From Flectonema sp. DT1601 (taxonomy: Eukaryota > Euglenozoa > Diplonemea > Diplonemida > Diplonemidae): a stretch of 64,000 bases of DNA. Under the pieces are notes generated by a model. That model saw only the letters and a list, made by a program, of their open reading frames with translations. It made no database searches and was not told the DNA's origin. The first letter of the stretch is position 1. Each line of letters opens with the position of its first letter. Shown here piece by piece: positions 1 to 8,355 of the stretch. Both the position numbers and the translations under genes were made by a program. The stretch is from NCBI GenBank assembly GCA_964019425.1, contig OZ025803.1, forward strand, positions 372,001 to 436,000. The letters run 5' to 3'.

Positions 1-1325
1 TTCTCAATTGATTGTTTTTCAATCTTCCATCTTGATCTTTCATCTTCTAGAAGGTTGTTGAGTTCTGTTCGTTGTTTCATTAAACTCAACCTTTCCCCCT
101 CAAGTGTGAGAGCTGCTTGTCTGTCTGCAGCATCTAAGGCTACTTTAGATTCCGTAGCGAATCTAGTTAATTGATCATTGTAGCTTCTCTCTGTATCTCT
201 GAGGGACTTCTCAAGTTTCTCTTGAAGAGTACGTTGCTGTTGATCGAATTCAAGAGATTGCAATTCTTTTTCTTGTGTGAGTCGGCGGTTTTCCATTTCA
301 GAAGTTTTAAATTTCGATGTGGCGTCTGCTTCTCTAGCAGCAAGTTGTTGTTCGAGCTGACGAACTCTTTCTGAGTACGCGTCAGTTACTTGTTGAACAT
401 TTTGAGATGCCTGCAGTGAGATAGAACTCATTACTTCCCTCTGCATGTCACTCAACTCTTTTTGATGTTTTACGCGTTCAGTGTCAGCTACTTCAGCGAG
501 GTCAATCTTTTGTTTTTCCATGAGCTCCGCCACCCTTTCATTTGTTTCTTTTAGCGACGTTTGCTGTCTGTTTTCAGCGTCCTGACGGCCCCTTCGCTCT
601 TCTTCGATGCTCTGCATTAGTATTTTCAAATTCTGTTCCATTCGATCTTGTGTTAACTTCCCCTGATCTTGGATGGCACTCAACTGCAGCTGCGATGTTT
701 CCAACTTGGAGCTCAAGTCCGCCACCTGCAGTTGAAGTTTTAGGTTCGCTGACTCAGCCGCGTGAAGCTTTATTTCACCTGCTTTGATTTGTTCGTTTCT
801 CTCGCGCATTTCCCGTTCTTGGTATTGCTTCAAGTCAATACTGTGAGTACCTGCTATTTGTTTCAAGTTGGTATCATTTGATGTTTGTAACATATGAATC
901 TGACGAGAGTGTTCATCTCTCATGTTATCCATCTTGCTACCCCACTGCAGTTCTAACTCATCCAGAGATCTTTTATTTCTTTCAGTGAGACTAGCGAGAA
1001 TACGAGTATGTTCAACTTGTTGAGAGGTTATTGCGAGTTGTAGTGATTCCTCGTATCTGACAGCAGTGTTTAGAATGGATTCTTTCTGCTGGTCAGCGAT
1101 CATCGAAGAAACTGGATCGACAACTTGCACAAGTCTCGAGTCATCAACTGACTGAACAACTCTCTCAGCCTCCTGGAGATAAGCTCTTCGAATATCTTCA
1201 ACCTGCTGTTGACTTACTTCCATAGGTACGAGTCCAGCAGCAGACATCCCACGTACGGGAAGGGGAACTGAGCCAGTCCTTCGATGACTAGTCGGCGGTA
1301 GGATCGGTGGCGGGATCGTTGCCAT
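1..1325 (-). CDS. Coiled-coil protein, N-terminal part (runs off left edge)
   Basis: The reading frame starts at an ATG at 1325-1323 and stays open, without a stop, to position 3, giving about 441 residues; the C-terminal part lies outside the window. The first 45 residues are Pro/Thr/Arg-rich and probably disordered. From about residue 50 the protein becomes a long Gln/Glu/Lys/Arg-rich helical region (segments such as QQVEDIRRAYLQEAERVV and NLKQIAGTHSIDLKQYQE) with heptad-like spacing of Leu/Ile, so a long coiled coil is expected. There is no signal peptide or membrane segment. This fits a cytoskeletal, centrosomal or ciliary structural protein, but no specific family is recognised. The start is the first ATG after in-frame stops; an upstream 5' exon cannot be excluded. 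Confidence 0.75.
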   Translation of the reverse strand, partial: MATIPPPILPPTSHRRTGSVPLPVRGMSAAGLVPMEVSQQQVEDIRRAYLQEAERVVQSVDDSRLVQVVDPVSSMIADQQKESILNTAVRYEESLQLAITSQQVEHTRILASLTERNKRSLDELELQWGSKMDNMRDEHSRQIHMLQTSNDTNLKQIAGTHSIDLKQYQEREMRERNEQIKAGEIKLHAAESANLKLQLQVADLSSKLETSQLQLSAIQDQGKLTQDRMEQNLKILMQSIEEERRGRQDAENRQQTSLKETNERVAELMEKQKIDLAEVADTERVKHQKELSDMQREVMSSISLQASQNVQQVTDAYSERVRQLEQQLAAREADATSKFKTSEMENRRLTQEKELQSLEFDQQQRTLQEKLEKSLRDTERSYNDQLTRFATESKVALDAADRQAALTLEGERLSLMKQRTELNNLLEDERSRWKIEKQSIE

Positions 1326-1981
1326 CGTTTATTTTGTCTGATAAAAATGAAATATATTTGTTTTCTCTAAATACGTAAGCTAATAGTCCACAAGAAGGCT
1401 ACTCTCCGCCTATCAAATCTTTGGTACCTGTGGAAATTAAATACAATAACAGCCCATACGTACCATACAATAGTCGTATGAACAGCAGCATTAATTTCAG
1501 AGTGGGTTATTAATTCACTCGATGTAAATTTGATGCGCTGACTTACTTTTTTCACTAGTTCTAAACAAAACAAGCAACTGAACTAATCTATTTTCCTAAC
1601 CAGTTCTCGTGCAGAGTACGTTAGCTTCTGCACGTGAAGTCTGAGACCGACTTAATTTTTATCAATTTTGCTACTTTATTTCTTTCTCAGCGTCCATCCA
1701 GCAAATATCTCTAACGAGCTAGAAAGCCAGAAGCTAAGAAAATCAAGCGCAATGACGATAATGAGAAAAGGAGGAGTGAGTCTGGGAGGCTGCAAAGTTG
1801 AAATCACCATTCAAAAACAAGAACAAGAAATAGAACATCTGGTCAATCGACTTGCAATATGAATGTACAAGAAATTGAACAAAAAAAAAGAGAAATAAAT
1901 TTTTACCTTCTCATCAGAGTGGCTCTCTTACTATTCAGAAATAGAGGAGAAAGCTAACACAAGTATCTCAATAATCAAACA
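1326..1981. other. Intergenic region, 5' side of the coiled-coil gene
   Basis: This 656-bp AT-rich spacer separates the start of the coiled-coil gene from the 3' end of the papain-fold gene. The only coding-like stretch is the plus-strand candidate exon at 1691-1862, listed separately. No tRNA or other RNA gene was seen. Confidence 0.5.
1691..1862 (+). CDS. Weak candidate terminal exon (hypothetical)
   Basis: A pyrimidine-rich stretch ending in TTTCTCAG at 1690 looks like a 3' splice site. It is followed by an open frame to a TGA at 1862 that would encode about 56 residues, Lys/Glu/Gln-rich and helix-like near its end (KQEQEIEHLVNRLAI). No upstream plus-strand exon with a clear ATG and a GTATGT donor could be found between 1326 and 1640. 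It would also be the only plus-strand gene in the window. It may therefore be a chance frame in a promoter region; it is recorded so that it is not lost. Confidence 0.15.
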
Positions 1982-2701
1982 TCAGTTTGTAACATGAACA
2001 AACTCAACGGCTTCTTGATAAACTGAATTCGAATGGAAAGGAATCATCTCAACAGAGCTGGGGAAGTATGGGGCAGGGGACTCGTACACCTGTGGGGTTA
2101 GAACGTCCAAGCGTGTTAAGATCTCGCGGATAAATTCTGTGCAGGTCAGAGTATCTGAAAGATACTTTTTACTATTAAAGATCGCTGCCAGAACTACCGA
2201 ATAGGTATCAGCAAATATCCTTTCTGCTCCAGCCTCGAGGGCTGCGTACACCAACTCGGAAGTACTGATTTCTTTTGCCAATCGAAATACTTTCGCTTGA
2301 TGATTATGAACTCTGTTGTAATCTTCAAAGTAACTATCAAGACAGAAGAATCGAACTGATCCTTCATTCTTTCTACATTCTTCTGGTGGATGAGGATATC
2401 CTTGTGGTGCAAAGTCTATTCCGTACAACCTACCCTCATTCTTTACGACAATAAACGTATGACAATACTGTGTCCCACACCAAGCGGTTTTTAACAACCA
2501 CTGCAGCCAATCACCTACACCGCTAAACTTTCTCTTTTTCATCGAAATAATATCGCCTGTCTTTAGAGTAGTTTTGATATCTTTGGCGTAGGTCAGTCGG
2601 CAGTCGCTGTCTCTACGGCGAAGTCTATTTCGAATTATTTGGCTCAACCTATACAGCCCCAATATAGTACCTCCCTGGATGCTAATTCCACAACTCTCCA
2701 T
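1982..2701 (-). CDS. Permuted papain-fold (YiiX/NlpC-P60-like) hydrolase, putative
   Basis: This is an intronless 239-residue protein starting at an ATG. The order of motifs fits the circularly permuted NlpC/P60-papain superfamily (YiiX/YaeF-like, with relatives in large DNA viruses). There is a strand with Gly-Asp at residues 49-50 (LKTGDII), a His in a strand at about 81 (YCHTFIVV), an Asp in the following strand (GIDF, about 96), and a Cys at about 187 at the start of a helix after a 'SDTLTCTEFI' turn. In this superfamily the Cys and His form the catalytic pair, and members cleave or exchange amide or ester bonds in peptides or lipids. There is no signal peptide, so it is probably cytosolic. 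Substrate and role are unknown. The call rests on motif order and not on overall similarity. Confidence 0.5.
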   Translation of the reverse strand: MESCGISIQGGTILGLYRLSQIIRNRLRRRDSDCRLTYAKDIKTTLKTGDIISMKKRKFSGVGDWLQWLLKTAWCGTQYCHTFIVVKNEGRLYGIDFAPQGYPHPPEECRKNEGSVRFFCLDSYFEDYNRVHNHQAKVFRLAKEISTSELVYAALEAGAERIFADTYSVVLAAIFNSKKYLSDTLTCTEFIREILTRLDVLTPQVYESPAPYFPSSVEMIPFHSNSVYQEAVEFVHVTN

Positions 2702-3324
2702 TGATTCTAATATAGTGATTATTCACACCTAGTAAATGATAATAAGACAACTTTGACTGTTAAACATTAAAGTACTCTCCGTTAAGAAGGGTCTCGCAGT
2801 AGGTTCTTTTTCTCAGTCTTCCACCTCATGCTGATTATAATCTATAAAAAAAATTAATTAAGGAAGTCAACGTAAAAGAGTTAACAACATATTAATATCA
2901 ACCAGTTGTATTAATACTACACAAACATTACTGAGTTCTGCCACAGCAGCCTCTAGAGATTTCATACAATATCACGCGGGTGCCTACTCTGGCACAGCTT
3001 CGCATGGCAACCGAAGACTGTGCAGCTGGACCTCAAAAAATATCGGGCGCATGGCACGAAATGAGAGAGGACTCCAGCCCAAGAGTGTGAGGCAGGGAAA
3101 CAAAAAAAGAGAAACCTTGCGAGAGGGAAACACCTTTCCCCGAAAAAGGAATAAAAAAAGGCGGTCGAATCCGGTCGAAGAAATTACCAATTCATTATTG
3201 AATTCACTCAATTCTTACCTACGAACTCTGAAGCGAGAGAGAGAGTGTGTGCGTGTGACAGTGAGTGCTCTTCTGACCTCACCTCACTTCACTTCACTTC
3301 AAATCGCCAAAGGGAAATTACTAC
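2702..3324. other. Intergenic region
   Basis: This is 623 bp between the papain-fold gene and the 3' end of the cathepsin gene. It holds simple-sequence tracts at 3236-3300 (GA, GT and CTCAC/CTTCA repeats). The short frames here have no coding character. No RNA gene was seen. Confidence 0.5.
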
Positions 3325-4272
3325 CTACTGACAGTTGTCACCACCCTCGTTACAAGGGAAGTTGACCTCAGTGAAGGTTCCCGGGGTGGCCCAGTTGCAG
3401 GTGTCCTCCACGCAGAGGGACTTTCCGGCTCCTCTCGAGACTCTGAAGTATCCCATCTCTCCCCAGAACTCTCCCCAACTGTTTCTGACGATCCAGTACT
3501 TTTGTCCATTCTCAACACCGTATCCGACAACAGAGATCGCGTGGTCAGCTCCTCCACAAACACCCTCAGCGATACCTCCGTGGTAGCTCAAGATCTGGGT
3601 CGCGTCAACTCCACAGCCGACTGGTCCACGAGTGTAGATCTCCTTCATCATCTCCTCCTCTCCTCTGACAGTTCCGAACTCAGCGACAGTCGCGTTCGGG
3701 AATCGGGTGATCGCAGAGCACTTTCCTCCCATCGAGGTGAAGGTCGAGCAAGTTCTGCACACGTTTTCCGCCTTGCAAGTCAAGTCTACGTCCTTGCAGA
3801 ATCCCTCGTCCGACTCCTTCGAGCACGCAAGGTAAGGGTTGCATGTGTCGAAAACAACTCCGTCCTTGTTTCTGTGGATCCACTCGAACGCTCCTCCGAT
3901 CGATCCTCCGTGGCACGATCCGGCGTTACCACAGTTCAGAACGTGCTGCACCGCCAAGTTCACGTCGATTCCCTGTGCCTTTCTAGCGATCTTGATTCTG
4001 TCTCCCAGAGCCGACACCGCCGCGTGTGCCCAACAAGATCCGCAGTACTGAGGAATGTGCTGGTTCAGGTTCTTCGTCAAGTAGTTAGTTCCGTTAACGT
4101 TCCCCCAAGTGAACGACTCTGGCACGTCAGCCATCTTCACGTAGTCCTTTGGCTGTGGGCTCACGACGTGTGATCCAGTTAAACCGGCAGCCTGTTCCTG
4201 CTCCTTCGTCCACAAGGAAGAAGGCTTCGCTGATGCGAAGGCGAAGAGCGCGAAAAACATCGATGACTTCAT
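3325..4272 (-). CDS. Cathepsin X/Z-like cysteine carboxypeptidase
   Basis: This intronless 315-residue papain-family (C1A) preproprotein starts at an ATG. A signal peptide (residues 1-15) and a short prosegment (about 16-50) precede the mature enzyme. The catalytic residues are Cys80 (CGSCWAHA), His244 (GADHAISVVGYG) and Asn264 (RNSWG), and the oxyanion Gln is Gln71. The short His-Ile-Pro insertion between Gln71 and the CGSCW motif is the mini-loop that defines cathepsin X/Z; its His72 is expected to bind the substrate C-terminus, giving carboxypeptidase activity. The protein should act in lysosomes or be secreted. In mammalian cathepsin X a prosegment Cys caps the active site; no Cys is visible in this prosegment. 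Local GC is higher than in the neighbouring spacers, suggesting strong expression. Confidence 0.92.
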   Translation of the reverse strand: MKSSMFFALFAFASAKPSSLWTKEQEQAAGLTGSHVVSPQPKDYVKMADVPESFTWGNVNGTNYLTKNLNQHIPQYCGSCWAHAAVSALGDRIKIARKAQGIDVNLAVQHVLNCGNAGSCHGGSIGGAFEWIHRNKDGVVFDTCNPYLACSKESDEGFCKDVDLTCKAENVCRTCSTFTSMGGKCSAITRFPNATVAEFGTVRGEEEMMKEIYTRGPVGCGVDATQILSYHGGIAEGVCGGADHAISVVGYGVENGQKYWIVRNSWGEFWGEMGYFRVSRGAGKSLCVEDTCNWATPGTFTEVNFPCNEGGDNCQ

Positions 4273-6624
4273 CGTTTGTATGTTTTGGTAATCGATAACT
4301 GAGGTAGAAAATGATGTGAAGCTCAGCAGACAAGCTCAACTCATTCCAGAATGCGACGAATATTATTTACTGAAAGATTGAGTGATCGACGAAGAAACGC
4401 CGCTCGAAAAAAAAGAAACAATGAATGAAATACTCTTGAACCAAACTCGGAAAGCCACGCGAACAACATTCCAGTCAGACGTAATTGATACGCAGCCTAT
4501 TAACGAATAAAAGTAAAGTTAGAAATATAACTCAACAAGCTAACAAGCCATACGACATACGCCTGTTGCGGAAACGAGAATATGCAAATTGGAGAGCTTG
4601 CAAGCAGATAGCGCTGTGCGAATTATTACAAGTCCCACTTTTCCAAACAAATAATAGTCTTGTAAGATGAAAGGAGAAAGCGAATAATAATATAAAAAGA
4701 AGAAACAGCTGACTATTATATAAATACTAAGGAAGTGTTCACCAAAAAACAGGTCCAGCTGACGCTAGTTAGTTTAAACAACTTCCGCATAAAGGAAAAG
4801 GAAGTGCGAAGCCAACCTCCCTAAAAGGTTTCTTGACCGCTTAGGTTCCCTGCATCGCAGGATAACAGCTGACTTGTCACATCTGAGTTTTGTTCGAATA
4901 GGTACCATATCAAGGCATTAATAATTGGTTGCGTTTACACCAAATCTCCAAATGTCTGGGTAAACAGGAGAAAGAGGTCCACTTCGAAAAAAAAAAAAAA
5001 ATCAGAGACGGACGAAAGGGTTTGCGAAGGAGAAGGGCAGACACAACAGTAAACTGTCCCTAAAATAGAAAGTGCAACTTGCAAATATCAAGAGAAATCC
5101 CCTTTCGAAACTTCTTCACCTATTTTAAAAAAAAGATCCTTGCTACAGCAACACAGAAGAAAGATCTTTGCTTGGCAGCATCTTATGATTTCTTCCTTCT
5201 ATTTATGATTGATAAGTTTGCTTAGAAATAATTAAAAAAAAGAAGAAAGAATAAAAATAACGAATCGGCAATGTCTACCTAACACAAAAAAAAAGGAGAT
5301 CATCGCAAGGCAAAAAAAAAAGGAAATGTTTTTGACTGCAAGAGATAGCAGTCATATTTTATTCCATAGACAACAGAAATTGACCGTGTGAAAAAAAAAA
5401 AAAAAAAAAAAAAAATTCTAAATCGACCCTGAACCGATATAAAAACTGATAGTTGCCACAAAAGTAGCAAAAAAAAAAGGGGTCAACATGACTGCCATCT
5501 CAGGGACAGAAAATAACTTCCAAAAAACAAAAGAAAGAAAACAAAGAAGGACAACAAAATTACAATATTTTGTTGTCTTTATTCATTTATTCAAAGGTTG
5601 AATAGCTAATCAAAGAACCTGACTAATGCAAAGACTATCAAACTATACATTTTGCTCTTTTAAGTTATTTTCAATTAGTAAAAGCATGTGGGGAAAAACG
5701 TTCACGGCATTACTGCCAACGAAACGAGAAACACATTAACGCTAGCCATTCAAACGACGCAAAAGTATCAGAGCAGGGCGCTGAGAAGCATCGCGTTCAG
5801 CTATTTTTTGTTTTTTTCTTTTTTTTCCCCCGCTAGTCCAATGAATAATAACATGATAATTAACGTTTTTTTCCCCCCTCATGCCCTCCCTTTTCTTTTT
5901 TTTTCCCCCTCTTTAAAAATGCAAAAAAACTGACTCGCAAACTCAATAAAACAACAAACCTTTTTTTTTTTTTTTTCCTTTTACACGAGTGATAAGGAAA
6001 ATAAGAAAAGAAAACAGTCCGAAGAAAGAAAATAAGAATTTCTCTTTCCAAGTAAATTGTTTAATACGGCTTTATTGCCTTCCAGCGCTTAGTTAATGTT
6101 AGTTAGTATCATTAATCTTAGCATAGAAAAGTGAGAATAGTTTAGTTTAGAATAAAAAGTATTCATTTCTGCAGGGCATAGAATTAGGTAGTTAGCGAGT
6201 CCGACATACAATCGAGTACCGGTTAGATAGACACAACAGGGTGGAATGGTTAACCACCTGTGAGTCCCCAAATACTACGACATTATGTCGAACCTACTGC
6301 ACCGTTGACTTAACCCGTTTGTGATACCATTTGTTTACACAGTTTTATAAAGGTGATTGTAATCCCTTTAGTGGTGACAATAAGGACTTTCCTAAAAAAA
6401 GAAAAAGGAAAACAAACAAACAAAATAAAGTTATCAAAAAGAATAATTAGCTAGTCTGCTTCGTGTTTATGCTCTTGACTAATATACTAAAGTACCGAAA
6501 CGAATAGATTGAAGAACCGAATGGAACTTCTTTTCCTTACAAACTCCTCTACAAACTGGAGGATATATTTAGTGAAATGGAGTGAAAACTCTTTTCAACA
6601 GTAACGTCGTCTGACTGTCTACTT
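4273..6624. other. Long gene-free spacer with homopolymer tracts
   Basis: These 2.35 kb between the cathepsin start and the 3' end of the MGCC gene are AT-rich. They have many A/T runs (for example 4987-4999, 5392-5414, 5960-5977) and no convincing reading frame. A segment at 6093-6135 (TGTTAGTTAGTATCATTAAT and onward) recurs in diverged form at about 52331-52375 upstream of gene E, so it is part of a dispersed low-copy repeat. Nothing else was recognised. Confidence 0.5.
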
Positions 6625-7507
6625 CTAGATTACGTCTTCTGATTCTTTCGGTCTTCTGAAATTATGACCATGAGCCTCCAACAGCCCCGAGCTCAGAGCC
6701 TCTCCGAGTGATATTGGTCGTAGTAACGGTGAGCTGTTTGTTCCATTGGCGCTCCTGTTTAATGATCCTCTCGATTCTTGAGACAGGTTTGAACGAGGTG
6801 ATCCATCACGATTAGAAAAACTGAGGCAGTCAGAGTCGCTGTTTTGTTGAGTCGAATTAGTTTACCACAAAACAATAATGAGAGTAAAGTACATACCAAT
6901 CCTCCGCTGCCGGTTCAGGCAGAATGCTTTTTCTCCTACGAGTAGTCTTCTTCTTCTCTTGGAATCTAAGTTGTTGTTGAAGATTATTAATACAACGTTT
7001 GTCTGTTAGTCGTTGTGGAGATCCCATTCCCATTTGAGAACGAGATTGGATAAGTTCCTCATCATCATCGTGTGTGTAAATTGTATGAATTGAATTGCGA
7101 GAAGAAAAGTCAACCGCCGACTCTCCCGAAACTGATTGACCAGCGCGGCGTTCGATGTCGAAGACAGTGATAGTGCTCATCCATCTTTTGATTTTTAAAT
7201 GATCAGATCTCGGGGATATTGATGGATCAGGGTTAAGTGAGGGAGCTTCTGGCTCCATTGGAACTGGCTGGTAGCTGTACTTGTAAGGTGAAATACTACG
7301 ACACCTCAGAGAAGCCATCGTTTTTAACCGAAGCAATTGAAATGAACAACCTCTTGTCTCTAGACTCTCACACTCACTTGGTGACCCATCACTGTCACGT
7401 GCTCCACTTGGTCGATATCTATCCCATCTTTCGTCGTAATCCTCTGGAGCTGGTGTTGGATCTTCTTCAACAACTGCAACTTTCGTGCTGCTGCTGCAGC
7501 ACCCCAT
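6625..7507 (-). CDS. MGCC-type lipid-anchored hypothetical protein (2 exons)
   Basis: The protein should start at the ATG at 7507-7505, giving the N-terminus MGCCSSSTKV; a longer frame would need a TTG start. Gly2 followed by Cys3-Cys4 and serines is a classic N-myristoylation plus palmitoylation signal, so the protein is probably anchored to the inner face of a membrane. Exon 1 (7507-6897) ends at a GTATGT donor; a 58-nt intron (6896-6839) with a CTAAT branch-like site ends in ACAG; exon 2 (6838-6625) then reads in frame to a TAG. The spliced product is 274 residues. The rest is Ser/Pro/Arg-rich and low in hydrophobics, probably disordered, with a basic patch (EKKKTTRRRKSIL) near the splice junction. 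No domain is recognised. Stopping at the first stop inside the intron would give a false C-terminus. A CAAAACAG just upstream of the start hints at a 5' UTR intron. Confidence 0.7.
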
Positions 7508-8355
7508 ATTCTTCAATACTCCTGTTTTGAAAAATTGTCACTTATCTCTTTTTGTAATAAAAAAAAACAACTACAAAAATAATTATTCTTAGTAATTTGT
7601 GAAAGGAATGTCCCTGCTAACTAATTTGTTGCTTTGGGAGTTTGAGAGAGGAGGATTCATTAGTAGTGAAACATTGGATGGCTAAATTATATTATTGATT
7701 GGTAACATCGACACGTTGAGAAAGGGAGACGAAGATATCAAACGAGACTATTTCGATAGTTACTGTCTTAACCCTCATTGTTGAGTAACATTACCAAAAT
7801 TTCAAAAACAACAGATAACAAAGTAGAGCTGCTTCAAAAAAAGAGGAAAAAACAAAACAAAAAAGGAGGCGAATAATTCATCATATCATTCACCGGAGGG
7901 AGTTTCGATAAAAAGAAGTATCGAGTAATGCTTCACTAGAATTCCTTTTTTATTATTACGACTTTTCACATCACTTTTATAAATAAGTATAAATAACATT
8001 ACTGATTGGAAAGATCAACAACGACAATCCAGTTCATCGTTTCCGAATCAACAGATTCACAAATCTTTCTTTTGGTACGCCAATACGGTTGAATTCAGTG
8101 TTCGGAAATTTTGCATACAAAAAACAAAAGAAATTTAAATGAATTAAAATATAATTTTTTAGAATGCACACCAATTGTAGTGCAATGCAAGAACCCTATT
8201 CGACTTGTAAGGGTTTCATATATTCTTAAAAAAAAAAAAAAAAAAAAGAAATTTAAAAAATAAACTCAGAACAAACTGAATTGCTCAACGCATAGATGTT
8301 TGATTCCAAAAATTCAATTCAAATTAAATTATTTTACGTTTCAACTTTAGCGATT
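7508..8355. other. Intergenic region with 3' UTR of gene A
   Basis: This is an AT-rich 848-bp spacer. The part nearest gene A holds the family 3' UTR hairpin at 8269-8286 and an A-run (8229-8247). No coding frame was seen. Confidence 0.5.
8269..8286 (-). promoter_or_regulatory. Conserved 3' UTR hairpin of gene A
   Basis: An 18-nt element (plus strand GAACAAACTGAATTGCTC) lies 69 nt downstream of the gene A stop. The arms pair GAGCAA with TTGTTC on the sense strand, with one G-U pair. The same element follows every member of the family. Confidence 0.55.

Noticed and set aside
1367-1573. 68-codon minus-strand frame upstream of the coiled-coil gene
   Set aside because: It has no coding character and no link by splice signals to the frame beginning at 1325.
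3160-3182. tRNA T-arm-like GGTCGAATCC
   Set aside because: No acceptor, D-arm or anticodon arm could be fitted around it; no tRNA was found anywhere in the window.
5688-6051. Short Phe/Lys-rich frames on both strands near 5.7-6.0 kb
   Set aside because: They are made by T and A runs; there are no domains, and the surroundings are non-coding.
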